Assembly: GCF_025966695.1 (NCBI RefSeq)
Contig: NZ_JAOEIY010000003.1
Span: 186,001-250,000 of the forward strand
DNA from: Stutzerimonas sp. S1
Lineage (GTDB): Bacteria; Pseudomonadota; Gammaproteobacteria; Pseudomonadales; Pseudomonadaceae
Direction of reading: 5' to 3'
Length of the DNA: 64,000 nucleotides
Positions 1 through 8,588 of the stretch are shown piece after piece. The notes under the pieces were generated by a model, which saw nothing but the letters and a program-made list of their open reading frames with translations, did not search any database and was not told the origin of the DNA. The position numbers were made by a program, and so were the translations under genes. Numbering within the stretch: position 1 is the first letter of the stretch; each line of letters begins with the position of its first letter.

Positions 1-443
1 CTGCGAAACAGCGGCTCCAGCGCCGGATAGCTATAGCCCAGCACCGTACCGATCCGCTCGCCTTTCAGGTGCGCCAGCTGCGGCTCCGGACGAGGCGTGT
101 GGCCGACCAGAAGGTCGCGGTGCGTCATGAATGGCACGGTCCACAGATAGCGCCGATCGCTGCCAGCCAGCCAGGCCGGATTGACGTAGCAACTGACGTC
201 CACCTTGCCGGCATCCATCAGCTGACGCAGGCGCAAACGCGGCACCACCCGCTGTTGCAAGGGGCGTTGCAGCCGCTCGGCGATGCGCTGGTGCAGGTCG
301 AAGAGGATGCCGCGCCTGGCCTCGCCGTTGTCGATTTCCATCAGGGGCATGGCAACGCTTTCGCTCACCGCGAAGCGAAGCGGCTGAGGTTCGGCGGCAC
401 TGGCGGCGCAGAACAGCGACAGAACGAGGGGCAGCAGGTGCAT
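1..443 (-). CDS. Periplasmic solute-binding protein family 3 (partial, runs off the left end)
   Basis: The reading frame starts at an ATG at 441-443 (reverse) and continues through the window edge, giving about 147 residues. It opens with a short signal peptide (MHLLPLVLSLFCAASAAEP) followed by the pattern of extracellular solute-binding proteins family 3: a first strand LRFAVSES, a segment resembling RGILFDLHQRIAERL, then the 'G-x-v-D' stretch DAGKVDVSCYVNP and TVPFMTHRDLLVG. Such proteins sit in the periplasm and bind amino acids or similar small ligands, or act as stand-alone sensors. No transporter genes are visible beside it, and the ligand cannot be told. The C-terminal half lies outside the window. 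Confidence 0.75.
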   Translation of the reverse strand, partial: MHLLPLVLSLFCAASAAEPQPLRFAVSESVAMPLMEIDNGEARRGILFDLHQRIAERLQRPLQQRVVPRLRLRQLMDAGKVDVSCYVNPAWLAGSDRRYLWTVPFMTHRDLLVGHTPRPEPQLAHLKGERIGTVLGYSYPALEPLFR

Positions 444-734
444 AGGTGATCCTTCACGATGATCCGGGCTCTCGTGCAGCGGCAGCCGGTGCGCAGCGAG
501 GGCGGGGGAGGATAAACGCAGTTCGCCTGAGCGGGAATGCCAGCGGTTGCGCCGCCACCGGGGATGCGACCGCGAGCAATGGAGCGCTGCCGCTCCATTG
601 CCGGCAGGTTGCTCCAGCCTCGTGCAACGCCGTGGGCACTGTTCGTCGCGGACAAATATGTACCGAAGCGCTAGGCCAGCACGTGATGGCTAACGGCTAT
701 ATTGCACGTATCGAATTGTAAATGGCGGTGCCGG

Positions 735-1829
735 ATGTCGGATTCTCGCTCTTCGAACGCCAAGGCGGGACTGTCCTTCGCCAGACGGGCGTTCTATCCA
801 CGCGCCATCGGCCTGGCGGTCGGCTTCTTCTGCGTGGCGGGCGTGCTGCGCGAGGCACCGGCCACACCGCTGTGGGTGTGGGGCCTGCTCATGGCGTTCT
901 GCTTCGTCTGGCCGCTGGTTGCGCTGCTGCTGTCACGGCGGGCACGTTCGCCCATCGCTGCCGAGCGCCGGCACGTGTTGTTCGATTCGCTGATGGGCGG
1001 TTTCTGGATCGCCACCATCGCGTTCAACGTGTTGCCGACGGTAATGCTGCTGTCGATGCTGGCAATGAACAACACTGCCACCGGCGGCGCCCGCTTCGTC
1101 GTCAAGGGAGTGTTGCTGCAGTTCGCCGGCATGCTGGTGTCGGCCGCGCTGCTGGGGCTGCAGTTCAATCCGCACACCACACAGACCCAGCTCTATGCCT
1201 GCATTCCGATGCTGATCGTGCATCCGCTGACCATCGGCATGGTGCTGTATCGCCTGGCGATCCAGCTGGCGCAGAACAAGCAGGCCCTGCACGCGCTGAG
1301 TCGTACCGACAGCCTCACCGGGCTATTCAATCGCGGCTACTGGGGCGACCTGTTGCAGCTGGCGTTCGACGACTGCCGTGCGCAGGGCAAATCCGCGACT
1401 CTGGCGCTGGTCGATCTCGATCACTTCAAGGGCATCAACGACCGCCACGGCCATCTGATCGGCGATGAAGTGCTACGTCAGGTGGGCGACTGCATGCGCC
1501 GCCACCTGCGCGCGGAGGACATGCCGGGGCGCTACGGTGGCGACGAGTTCTGTGTGGTGTTGCCGGGGGTGAAGACAGAGATGGCCTGGGATGTCATGGA
1601 GCGCCTGCGCGGCGAGATCGCCCGGTTGGACTTTCCCTATGCGCCGGCACTCAGCGCCAGTCTGAGCATCGGGCTGGCCGGCTTCGACCCGCGCATGGAC
1701 AGCCCGCTGGTCTGGCTCGAGGAAGCCGATCGTGCGTTGTATGAAGCCAAGCGGCTCGGTCGCGACCGGGTGGTAGTCGCCAGGGATCAGTGGGATCTCG
1801 AACATGCCGCCGAGCCGTTGGCCGAGTGA
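735..1829 (+). CDS. dgcC: MASE2-GGDEF diguanylate cyclase, AdrA/DgcC type
   Basis: Makes cyclic di-GMP from two GTP at the inner membrane. With the start at 735 the protein has 364 residues. The N-terminal half is a multi-helix membrane region beginning SFARRAFYPRAIGLAVGFF, which resembles the MASE2 domain of enterobacterial AdrA/DgcC, including the later FNVLPTVMLLSMLAMN stretch. A linker helix leads into DSLTGLFNRGYW and a GGDEF domain whose signature GGDEF is intact at residues 268-272. An inhibitory-site RxxD (RAED, 259-262) lies exactly five residues before it, so product inhibition is expected. An earlier in-frame ATG at 702 would add 11 non-hydrophobic residues and is less likely. In E. 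coli and Salmonella this family is switched on by CsgD; a CsgD-like gene lies near 54 kb in this window. Confidence 0.88.
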   Translation: MSDSRSSNAKAGLSFARRAFYPRAIGLAVGFFCVAGVLREAPATPLWVWGLLMAFCFVWPLVALLLSRRARSPIAAERRHVLFDSLMGGFWIATIAFNVLPTVMLLSMLAMNNTATGGARFVVKGVLLQFAGMLVSAALLGLQFNPHTTQTQLYACIPMLIVHPLTIGMVLYRLAIQLAQNKQALHALSRTDSLTGLFNRGYWGDLLQLAFDDCRAQGKSATLALVDLDHFKGINDRHGHLIGDEVLRQVGDCMRRHLRAEDMPGRYGGDEFCVVLPGVKTEMAWDVMERLRGEIARLDFPYAPALSASLSIGLAGFDPRMDSPLVWLEEADRALYEAKRLGRDRVVVARDQWDLEHAAEPLAE

Positions 1830-1845
1830 GGCAGGCACTGTTCCG

Positions 1846-2364
1846 CTAGGAGAGCCGGCTCAGCAGTGCCTGACTGTCGGTGGCCCCCATCAGTGCCGCG
1901 GCGGCGAGTGGCGTGGCCCCGTTGACGTCGCGCGCCTGCGGATCAGCGCCGTGGGCGAGCAGCTGTTCGATGATGTCGCAGTGGTTGAACATGGCGGCCA
2001 TGGTCAGCGCGGTCTTGCCATCGGCGCAGGTGCCTTCAACGTCCGCACCGTGTGCGAGCAGCAGTTCAATCATCGGCAGGTTGCCCTTGAAGGCTGCACC
2101 GGCCAACGGGGTATGACCACGATGGTTGCGCAGCTGCGGATCGGCACCGTGTTCGAGCAACAGGCGGGTCGCGTCGATGTGCCCGTGATAGCTGGCGAGC
2201 ATCAGCAGGCTGTCGCCGGCATGGTTGCGCAGGTTGGCGGGCAGGCCCTGGGCAAGCAGTTCGCCCAGTCGCGCGCTGTCGCCGTTGCGGGCGCTGTCGA
2301 ACACCTGCTCGGCGAAGGCCAGGGTGGCGTCGTCCAGTTCGGGGGTTGGCTTGGGCGCTTGCAT
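1846..2364 (-). CDS. Ankyrin-repeat protein
   Basis: A 172-residue protein made almost wholly of ankyrin repeats. After a short helical lead (LDDATLAFAEQVFDSARNGD) come about four to five 33-residue units with the typical GxTPLxxAA / LLLxHGAD pattern, for example HGHIDATRLLLEHGADPQLR and CDIIEQLLAHGADPQAR. No signal peptide is evident in this reading, so a cytoplasmic protein-binding role is likely. The gene is downstream of, and co-oriented with, the di-heme peroxidase-like cytochrome gene at 2512-3906. Pseudomonas ankyrin proteins such as AnkB are known to be paired with peroxide-detoxifying enzymes, so a supporting role is possible but unproven. Confidence 0.85.
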   Translation of the reverse strand: MQAPKPTPELDDATLAFAEQVFDSARNGDSARLGELLAQGLPANLRNHAGDSLLMLASYHGHIDATRLLLEHGADPQLRNHRGHTPLAGAAFKGNLPMIELLLAHGADVEGTCADGKTALTMAAMFNHCDIIEQLLAHGADPQARDVNGATPLAAAALMGATDSQALLSRLS

Positions 2365-2511
2365 GTTCGACTCCTCGGTTGCGGCTCTGAAGGCTCATCG
2401 CGTCGGCGGTCATTGTCTGTTGCGTGAGCGGCGCGTGCCAGCGGTCTCTGCCTATGCCGGGAATAGCCAGACTGTATCCGACGCCCATCCGGGCGCCGGA
2501 TTACCGCAGGG

Positions 2512-3906
2512 TCAGAGTGTCCGCAGAAAGGCCACCAGGTCGGCCTTTTCCTGCTGATTCAGCTTGCGCTGCAGCACCAGGTTGAAGAACTCCACGGTGT
2601 CCTCCAGGGTCAGCAGGCGGCCGTCATGCAGGTACGGCGGCGACTCTTTGATGCCGCGCAAGGGGAAGGTCTTGATCGGCCCGTCACCGACCGCCATTAC
2701 GCCGTGGTACTCCTGCGGCTCGTAGAAGCGCTCGGTCTTCAGGTCGTGCATCAGGTGGTCGGTATAGTAGGGCGGCACATGGCAGCCGGCGCAGGCGCCC
2801 TTGCCATGGAAGATCTGCTCGCCGCGCAGCTCCTGCTCGCTGGCCTTGGTCGGGTCGAGACGACCCTCGACGTTAAGCTTGGGCGCTGGTGGGAAGTCCA
2901 GCAGTGCCTGGAATTCGCCCATGAAATGCACCTGACTGCCGCGTTCGAGCACGTTCACACCTTTCTTCGCCGCCAGGACGATATCGCCGTCGAAGTACGC
3001 CGCGCGCTGCTCGAACTCGGTGAAGTCCTCCACCGTCTTGAGCGCACGCTGCGAGCCGAAGATCTGCTGGATGTTCACGCCGCGCAGGGTCGGGGTGTCG
3101 ATGCGATGGCGGAACTTCTGCGGGCGTACGTCGCCGGCGAGGTGAGTCGCGGCATTCGTGTGGCCGTTGGCGTGGCAATCCAGGCAGGCGACGCCGGGGT
3201 GCGGATGCTCGCTGCGGCGATCGTCGGTGGCGTTGAACTGCTGCTGCGGAAAGGTGGTGACCAACAGGCGCAGGCCCTCGAGCTGCTTGGGATTGAGGAT
3301 GCCGTTGAACAGTTCGAAGTAGTTACGGATGTTGACCAGCTTGCCCTGGGAGACATCGCCCAGGTCCGGGCGGGTGGTGAGGAAGATCGGCGCTGGAAAT
3401 TCGGGGAGGAAATGGTCGGGCAGGTCGAAATCCAGATCGAAGCGGGTGAGATCGCGGTTCTCGATCTTCTTCACTTCGTCGATGTGGAACTGCGGGAAGA
3501 CCATGCCGCCTTCGGGGTGATTGGGATGCGGCAGCGGCATGAAACCGAGTGGGAAGAGCTTTTGCTGGCGAATCTGTTCGGGGCTCAGGCTGACCAGCTC
3601 ATCCCAGCTTTTGCCATCCGCCAGTTTGACCCGCACGCCGCTCTGGATCGGCTTGCCGCGCGTCATGGTCTGGCCTTCGGCCGGCTTGTCGCTCAGGTCG
3701 TAACGCTGCTTGAGCAACGCCATGTGTCTGTCCATGATGCCGGCCTTGTCGGCCGACATGCGCTGCATGATCGCGTCGAAGCGCTCCTTGATTACCACAG
3801 GCGAGTAGCTGGTGGGGACGTCGTTTGTTTCGGTGGCCTGGGCGCCTGGCAGCGCCAGGCTCATGGCCAGCGTGGCCAGGCAGCCACGCATGAGTGATGC
3901 AGTCAT
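2512..3906 (-). CDS. Di-heme c-type cytochrome, cytochrome c peroxidase-like
   Basis: A 464-residue exported protein with a signal peptide (cleavage near GAQATETN) and two covalent heme motifs, CLDCH starting at residue 241 and CAGCH at residue 372. The C-terminal part carries the FPLRGIKESPPYLHDGRL-like block seen in the di-heme cytochrome c peroxidase/MauG superfamily. The family reduces peroxide or oxidises substrates in the periplasm using electrons from small cytochromes. It is longer than the usual 320-350 residue CcpA, with an extra N-terminal region of about 130 residues, so it may be a divergent relative rather than a true peroxidase. The closest co-oriented neighbour is the ankyrin gene 147 bp downstream. 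Confidence 0.75.
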   Translation of the reverse strand: MTASLMRGCLATLAMSLALPGAQATETNDVPTSYSPVVIKERFDAIMQRMSADKAGIMDRHMALLKQRYDLSDKPAEGQTMTRGKPIQSGVRVKLADGKSWDELVSLSPEQIRQQKLFPLGFMPLPHPNHPEGGMVFPQFHIDEVKKIENRDLTRFDLDFDLPDHFLPEFPAPIFLTTRPDLGDVSQGKLVNIRNYFELFNGILNPKQLEGLRLLVTTFPQQQFNATDDRRSEHPHPGVACLDCHANGHTNAATHLAGDVRPQKFRHRIDTPTLRGVNIQQIFGSQRALKTVEDFTEFEQRAAYFDGDIVLAAKKGVNVLERGSQVHFMGEFQALLDFPPAPKLNVEGRLDPTKASEQELRGEQIFHGKGACAGCHVPPYYTDHLMHDLKTERFYEPQEYHGVMAVGDGPIKTFPLRGIKESPPYLHDGRLLTLEDTVEFFNLVLQRKLNQQEKADLVAFLRTL

Positions 3907-4204
3907 CTTGCTGATCTCCGGTTATTGGCGAGCGAGCCGTTGTAAGGCCTAGGTCAACCTGGGGATCGGCGAAAATAGTCAAAAGCTATCGGGGCTATTG
4001 ATAGAAAGCGAGGAACCAGCCGCCGGAGAGTGGGAAGCGCCTGCGGCGGGCATCGCGGCGGAAGCTGGCACGATGCCTTATCAGTCGCGTGCGGCCTTGC
4101 AGGGGCCGTTATGCGCAATCGGTAAAAGGCCAATGGCCATCGAACGCTACGCCGGCCGGGGCGGATGTGGCAGTATCGGCCGCCCATCCGCTTGCAGCAC
4201 GCCG

Positions 4205-4417
4205 ATGAAACCCGAAGATCTGGACCGTCTGGTGACCCAGACGATGCCTTACGGCAAGTACAAAGGCCGATTGATCGCCGACCTGCCCGGCGACTATCTC
4301 AACTGGTTCGCGCGGGTCGGTTTTCCGCCCGGTGACATCGGCCGCCTGCTGGCGCTGATGCAGGAAATCGACCATAACGGCCTGTCGCCGCTGCTCGAAC
4401 CACTGCGCCGCCGTTAG
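4205..4417 (+). CDS. DUF3820 family small protein
   Basis: Seventy residues, starting MKPEDLDRLVTQTMPYGKYK and continuing with GDYLNWFARVGFPPGDIGRLL. The 'mP-fGKykGr-i-dlP--YL-Wf' pattern is that of DUF3820, a short conserved proteobacterial family without an assigned function. The frame stays open upstream to 3998, but the start at 4205 matches the conserved beginning of the family and the upstream codons look non-coding. It converges on the minus-strand gene ending at 4419, only one base away. Confidence 0.8.
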   Translation: MKPEDLDRLVTQTMPYGKYKGRLIADLPGDYLNWFARVGFPPGDIGRLLALMQEIDHNGLSPLLEPLRRR

Positions 4418-4418
4418 C

Positions 4419-4952
4419 TCAGTCGCACGCCTGTTCAGCACGCAGGGCTTCGAGCGCAGGCGCGGCATAGATGCCGATCTCCACCGCCAGCTGCAGCGCA
4501 CGTTCGACATCGCAGGTGTAGACCAGCACCGCCTGCAACTCGTCGTCCAGCGGTTCGCTGAAATCCAGCAGCACGTAGCCGCCTTTCTCGGGATAGAGGC
4601 TGCTCAGTTGCACCTGGATGCGGTTCAACGCCTTCAGCGGTTCGGTCTTGGCCAGTTGCTTGGCCTTCAGTACGAAGGTCACCTCCGGACCGAAGGAGCT
4701 GACTATGCGGGCGAACAGTTCCTCGTAGTCGTCGGCCTGGAACAGTACGGTGTCCGGCAGACTGCCGACCACTACCCATTCGCCCAGCGGGATCGGGAAG
4801 CTGTCGTCGTAATTGATGTCCGGATTGGCCTGCAGGAAGGCTTCCGGGTCGGCATAGGCCTGGGCAGCCTCACTGGCAATACGTGCGATCTCGTCTTCGC
4901 TCATGCAGCCCGAGCCTATCAGGCGGAGCAGTTCTACAAGTTGGTCATTCAT
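4419..4952 (-). CDS. Hypothetical protein, acidic, probably cytoplasmic
   Basis: I do not recognise a named family with certainty. From the ATG at 4952 it encodes 177 residues (MNDQLVELLRLIGSGCMSED...), without signal peptide or membrane helices, rich in Asp/Glu. It mixes alpha and beta predicted segments such as WVVVGSLPDTVLFQADDYEE and GGYVLLDFSEPLDDELQAVL. The upstream in-frame ATG at 4982 would add ten residues with no support. A start at 4952 is preferred because the sequence after it shows the usual charged, structured N-terminus. Confidence 0.6.
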   Translation of the reverse strand: MNDQLVELLRLIGSGCMSEDEIARIASEAAQAYADPEAFLQANPDINYDDSFPIPLGEWVVVGSLPDTVLFQADDYEELFARIVSSFGPEVTFVLKAKQLAKTEPLKALNRIQVQLSSLYPEKGGYVLLDFSEPLDDELQAVLVYTCDVERALQLAVEIGIYAAPALEALRAEQACD

Positions 4953-5038
4953 GTGGGCGATCCTGCCGGATGGGGGCGGCAAGGATACCCGAGGCGGGAA
5001 CCGTCGACCGATACAGAAATGCCTGGTCGATGCTGTGG

Positions 5039-5063
5039 GGGGTATATGGGGTTGGGGTATATG
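5039..5063. repeat. Tandem 10-bp direct repeat upstream of tsdB
   Basis: The decamer ggggtatatg occurs at 5039-5048 and again at 5054-5063, spaced 15 bp start to start, about 150 bp ahead of the tsdB start in the only AT-containing stretch of that intergenic region. Spacing near one and a half helical turns could suit an activator site, but there is no direct evidence of binding. Confidence 0.45.
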
Positions 5064-5214
5064 CGCGATGCTTCTAAGCTTATTCCGTTACTTTCTGTAG
5101 GACCTTGCCTATGTTAGCTTCACCATGCTGCGACAGACTGCCGCAGGCGGCTGATGACGAAGAGCGTTGCGCCCCGGCAGCCATATAAAACCAAGAAGAC
5201 TGATGAGGTTCTGC

Positions 5215-5853
5215 ATGAAATTTCCCCGCGGGTCGCTGGCCGGCGCCTGTGCACTGATGCTGGCGATGCAGGTGCAGGCGGCCGACGGACAGAAGATCTA
5301 TACCCAGGGCGGCGCTAATCCCGCCGCAATGGCTTGCGTGATGTGTCACGGCGCCAACGGCGAAGGCATGGCTGCTGGCGGCTTCCCTCGCCTGGCGGGG
5401 CTTTCCGCCGAGTACATGCGCAAGCAGCTCGACGATATCCGCAGCGGCCAGCGCAGCGCGCCGGTGATGCAACCGGTCATTGCGGCGCTGAGCGATGAAG
5501 AGATTCGCGCGGTGACCGATATGCTCGCCGCCATGCCAGCGGCCGATGTGCCGCAGGTCACGCGCGTCGAGAAGGCCGATGGCATCGGGGCCGAACTGGC
5601 TTTGCGTGGCGCCTGGGCACGCAACATTCCGGAGTGCGTGTCCTGTCATGGGCCCAGCGGTGTCGGCGTGGGCGACAGCTTCCCGGCCTTGGCCGGTCAG
5701 CCCGCGCAATACCTCAGTGGCCAACTCCAGGCATGGCGTCAGGGCACACGCAAGAACGACCCGAATGATCTGATGGGCCATATCGCCCGCTCGCTGACCG
5801 ACGCCGAGATCCAGGCGGTATCGGAATACTTCGCCAATCTGAGCCAGCAATGA
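5215..5853 (+). CDS. tsdB: TsdB-like di-heme cytochrome c (electron partner of TsdA)
   Basis: From the ATG at 5215 (MKFPRGSLAGACALMLAMQV) this is a 212-residue exported protein with a clear signal peptide ending at VQAAD. It has two cytochrome-c4-like halves, each with one heme site: CVMCH from residue 41 and CVSCH from residue 141. Each half repeats the FPRLAGL/FPALAGQ...Y-QL--W--G-R pattern typical of c4 cytochromes. It sits immediately upstream of tsdA, with the stop codon overlapping the ribosome-binding region of the next gene. TsdB is described as the electron acceptor of thiosulfate dehydrogenase in P. stutzeri-like bacteria. Without the neighbour one would simply call it cytochrome c4. 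Confidence 0.82.
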   Translation: MKFPRGSLAGACALMLAMQVQAADGQKIYTQGGANPAAMACVMCHGANGEGMAAGGFPRLAGLSAEYMRKQLDDIRSGQRSAPVMQPVIAALSDEEIRAVTDMLAAMPAADVPQVTRVEKADGIGAELALRGAWARNIPECVSCHGPSGVGVGDSFPALAGQPAQYLSGQLQAWRQGTRKNDPNDLMGHIARSLTDAEIQAVSEYFANLSQQ

Positions 5854-5864
5854 GGAGGCTGCCG

Positions 5865-6785
5865 ATGAAAACCTTTATGCCAGCACTCCTGGCCCTGGCT
5901 GTCGTGGCGCCGCTGCAGGCCGCCGAGGTCAAGATGGATGACCAGTCGCAGCTCGTCCCGAGCGCCAAGAAAGACGTGGCTGATCAATATTTCCAGCCGC
6001 CGCAGGAGCGGGATCTGCCGGACAATGCTTTCGGTGAATTGGTGCGTGACGGTCGCGCCATCTTCATCGACACGCAAAAGTACGCTGCCGACTACGTCGG
6101 TAACGGTATGAACTGCACCAACTGCCACCTCGATCAAGGCCGCAAGGCTAACTCAGCGCCGCTCTGGGGCGCCTACCCGATGTACCCGGCGTACCGGAAG
6201 AAGAACAACAAGGTCAACAGCTTCGCCGAACGGGTGCAGGGCTGCTTCCAGTTCAGTATGAACGGCAAGCCGCCGGCAGCCGACAGCCACGTCATCAATG
6301 CGCTGACTGCCTACTCCTACTGGCTGTCCACAGGAGCACCAACGGGCCAGGAGCTACCCGGTCGTGCCTATCCTGAGGTGCCGCAACCCAAGGGCGGTTA
6401 CGACATCGCCAAGGGCAAGGAGGTCTATGCCTCGCAGTGTGCGGTGTGCCACGGCGCCGACGGCGAGGGTCAGAAGGCCGGTGCCAATTACGTGTTCCCG
6501 CCGCTGTGGGGCAAGGATTCGTTCAACTGGGGTGCGGGCATGCACCGCATCAATACCGCCGCCGCATTCATCAAAGAAAGCATGCCGTTGGGCAAGGGCG
6601 GGTCGCTGACCGCCGAGCAGGCCTGGAACGTCGCAGCGTTCATGAACAGCCACGAGCGGCCGCAGGATCCGCGCCTGATCGATGGTTCGATCGAGAAAAC
6701 GCGCGAGAAGTACCACGCCAACGATGGCGTGAACCTCTATGGCGTAAAGGTGAATGGCGTGCTGCTGGGCCAAGGGATCAAGTGA
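5865..6785 (+). CDS. tsdA: Thiosulfate dehydrogenase TsdA
   Basis: Oxidises two thiosulfate to tetrathionate in the periplasm. It has 306 residues with a signal peptide (MKTFMPALLALAVVAPLQAA) and two hemes: CTNCH from residue 84 and CAVCH from residue 192. The hallmark cysteine that ligates the active-site heme is present in the conserved stretch RVQGCFQFSMNGK (Cys127). An ATG at 5850 overlaps the tsdB stop, but the AGGAGG between it and 5865 is the ribosome-binding site, so 5865 is the start. Overall length and motif order match known TsdA. A factor-independent terminator follows at 6812. Confidence 0.88.
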   Translation: MKTFMPALLALAVVAPLQAAEVKMDDQSQLVPSAKKDVADQYFQPPQERDLPDNAFGELVRDGRAIFIDTQKYAADYVGNGMNCTNCHLDQGRKANSAPLWGAYPMYPAYRKKNNKVNSFAERVQGCFQFSMNGKPPAADSHVINALTAYSYWLSTGAPTGQELPGRAYPEVPQPKGGYDIAKGKEVYASQCAVCHGADGEGQKAGANYVFPPLWGKDSFNWGAGMHRINTAAAFIKESMPLGKGGSLTAEQAWNVAAFMNSHERPQDPRLIDGSIEKTREKYHANDGVNLYGVKVNGVLLGQGIK

Positions 6786-6811
6786 ATCCGATCTGATGGG
6801 CTATACATAAA

Positions 6812-6838
6812 GAGGGCGCCGAACGGCGCCTTCTTTAT
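6812..6838 (+). terminator. Rho-independent terminator after tsdA
   Basis: GC-rich hairpin (arms gagggcgcc and ggcgccttc, tetraloop gaac, one G-T pair) followed by ttattt, 27 bases after the tsdA stop. It closes the tsdBA unit. Confidence 0.8.
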
Positions 6839-7038
6839 TTTGCGACTGAATGGTCACGAATAATTGGCGGTTAAAGCCCGGTTTTGCCTTCGCTTTCGCA
6901 GCCAGGTTGCGGAATCTTTACGCTTTTCGTGCACAATAGCCGTCATAAAAACGGGCGCTGGGAATGCCTCGCTCGGCCTTGGCCGACGCCGCTCCGAACG
7001 TTCGAGAAACGATCAGTCAATATTCAAGAGGAGCGACT

Positions 7039-8160
7039 GTGTACGACGTCGTCATCAGCGGTACCGGCCTTTATACCCCTGCCAACAGCATCTCTAACGA
7101 AGAGCTGGTGGCGTCGTTCAATGCGTACGTGCAGCGCTTCAACAGCGAGCATGCGGGTGCCATCGCTGCCGGTGAGGTCCAGGCGCTGCCCGAGTCGAGC
7201 GTTGCCTTCATCGAAAAGGCCTCGGGCATCAAGAGCCGTTACGTCACCGACAAGGCCGGTATTCTCGATCCCGAGCGCATGGTTCCGCGCATTCCCGAGC
7301 GCAGCAACGACGAGTGGTCGATCCTCTGCGAAATGTCGGTCAAGGCTGCCGAAGAGGCGTTGGCGCGGGCCGGCAAGACCGCCGCCGATATCGATGGCGT
7401 GATCGTCGCCTGTTCCAACCTGCAGCGGCCGTATCCGGCCATCGCCATCGAAGTGCAGGCCGCGCTGGGCATCAAGGGCTTCGGCTTCGACATGAACGTG
7501 GCCTGCTCCTCGGCGACCTTTGGCATCCAGAACGCGGTGAACAGCGTCAAGCTCGGTCAGGCGCGGGCGATCCTGATGGTCAACCCGGAAATCTGCACCG
7601 GCCACATGAACTTCCGCGACCGTGACAGTCATTTCATCTTCGGCGACGCCTGCACCGCGGTGATCATCGAGCGTGCCGATCTGGCGATCTCCGAACACCA
7701 GTGGGATGTGGTCAGCACCAAGCTGGTGACCGAGTTTTCCAACAACATCCGCAACAACTTCGGCTTCCTCAACCGCGCTGCCGAAGAGCACAAGGACGAC
7801 GCGGACAAGCTGTTCATCCAGGAAGGCCGCAAGGTGTTCAAGGAAGTCTGCCCGATGGTCGCCGAGCTGATCGGCGCGCACCTGCAGGAAAACGGTATCG
7901 CCGTGGAGTCGGTCAAGCGCTTCTGGCTGCACCAGGCCAACCTCAACATGAACCACCTGATCGTGCGCCGGCTGCTGGGCCGCGATGCCACCGAGCAGGA
8001 AGCGCCGGTGATTCTCGATACCTACGCCAACACCAGCTCGGCCGGTTCGGTGATCGCCTTCCACAAGCACCAGGATGACCTGCCCAGCGGTAGCCTCGGG
8101 GTGCTCAGCTCGTTCGGTGCCGGTTACTCGATCGGCAGCGTGATCCTGCGCAAACGCTGA
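7039..8160 (+). CDS. Beta-ketoacyl-ACP synthase III-like enzyme (KAS III family)
   Basis: A thiolase-fold condensing enzyme of 373 residues. The Cys-His-Asn triad is visible: Cys in NVACSSATFGIQ, His in WLHQANLNMNH, Asn in TYANTSSAGSV. KAS III enzymes condense an acyl-CoA with malonyl-ACP. This one resembles the longer Pseudomonas paralogue (PA3286-like), reported to shunt medium-chain acyl-CoA from beta-oxidation into fatty acid synthesis, rather than canonical FabH. The start chosen is GTG at 7039 (VYDVVISGTGLYTP), seven bases behind a GAGGAG; the frame is open to an ATG at 6964, which would add 25 residues lacking family similarity. It stands alone between a terminator and the convergent csdE. 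Confidence 0.82.
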   Translation: MYDVVISGTGLYTPANSISNEELVASFNAYVQRFNSEHAGAIAAGEVQALPESSVAFIEKASGIKSRYVTDKAGILDPERMVPRIPERSNDEWSILCEMSVKAAEEALARAGKTAADIDGVIVACSNLQRPYPAIAIEVQAALGIKGFGFDMNVACSSATFGIQNAVNSVKLGQARAILMVNPEICTGHMNFRDRDSHFIFGDACTAVIIERADLAISEHQWDVVSTKLVTEFSNNIRNNFGFLNRAAEEHKDDADKLFIQEGRKVFKEVCPMVAELIGAHLQENGIAVESVKRFWLHQANLNMNHLIVRRLLGRDATEQEAPVILDTYANTSSAGSVIAFHKHQDDLPSGSLGVLSSFGAGYSIGSVILRKR

Positions 8161-8177
8161 GTTTGCCGACGGCGGCT

Positions 8178-8588
8178 TCAGCCGGCCGTCAGCTCGCGCG
8201 TCCGCTGCAGCACGGCATGCATGCCGTTGCTGCGCGACGGTGACAGCTGACGCGCCAGCCCGAGCTGGCTGAACCACTCACTCGGGTCCACGCGCGCCAG
8301 TTCGCCGCCATCCAGTCCATCGACGCGGGCCAGCAGCACCGCCAGCAGGCCGCGTAACAGGCGTGCATCGCTGCTGGCGCGGAAATGCCAGCGGCCGTCG
8401 CGCTGCTCGCCGACCAGCCAGACCTGACTTTCGCAGCCATGGACACGATTCGCCTCGCAGCGCTCGCTGTCGGCAAGCGGTTCCAGCTGTTCGCCCCATT
8501 GCATCAGCAGGCGTGCACGCTGCTCCCAGCCCGGCGCGGCGCCGAAGGCGGCGAGCGCCTGTTCGGCGCGCGGGGGCAGGGCGCTCAT
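8178..8588 (-). CDS. csdE: SufE/CsdE-type sulfur acceptor
   Basis: A 136-residue protein that accepts persulfide sulfur from its cysteine desulfurase partner. The acceptor cysteine lies in the family motif NRVHGCESQVW, followed by the SSDARLLRGLLAVLL and LGLARQLSPSRSNG blocks of SufE. Its ATG overlaps the stop of the upstream desulfurase by four bases, so the two are translationally coupled. In Pseudomonas this csdA-csdE pair stands apart from the isc operon. Confidence 0.9.
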   Translation of the reverse strand: MSALPPRAEQALAAFGAAPGWEQRARLLMQWGEQLEPLADSERCEANRVHGCESQVWLVGEQRDGRWHFRASSDARLLRGLLAVLLARVDGLDGGELARVDPSEWFSQLGLARQLSPSRSNGMHAVLQRTRELTAG

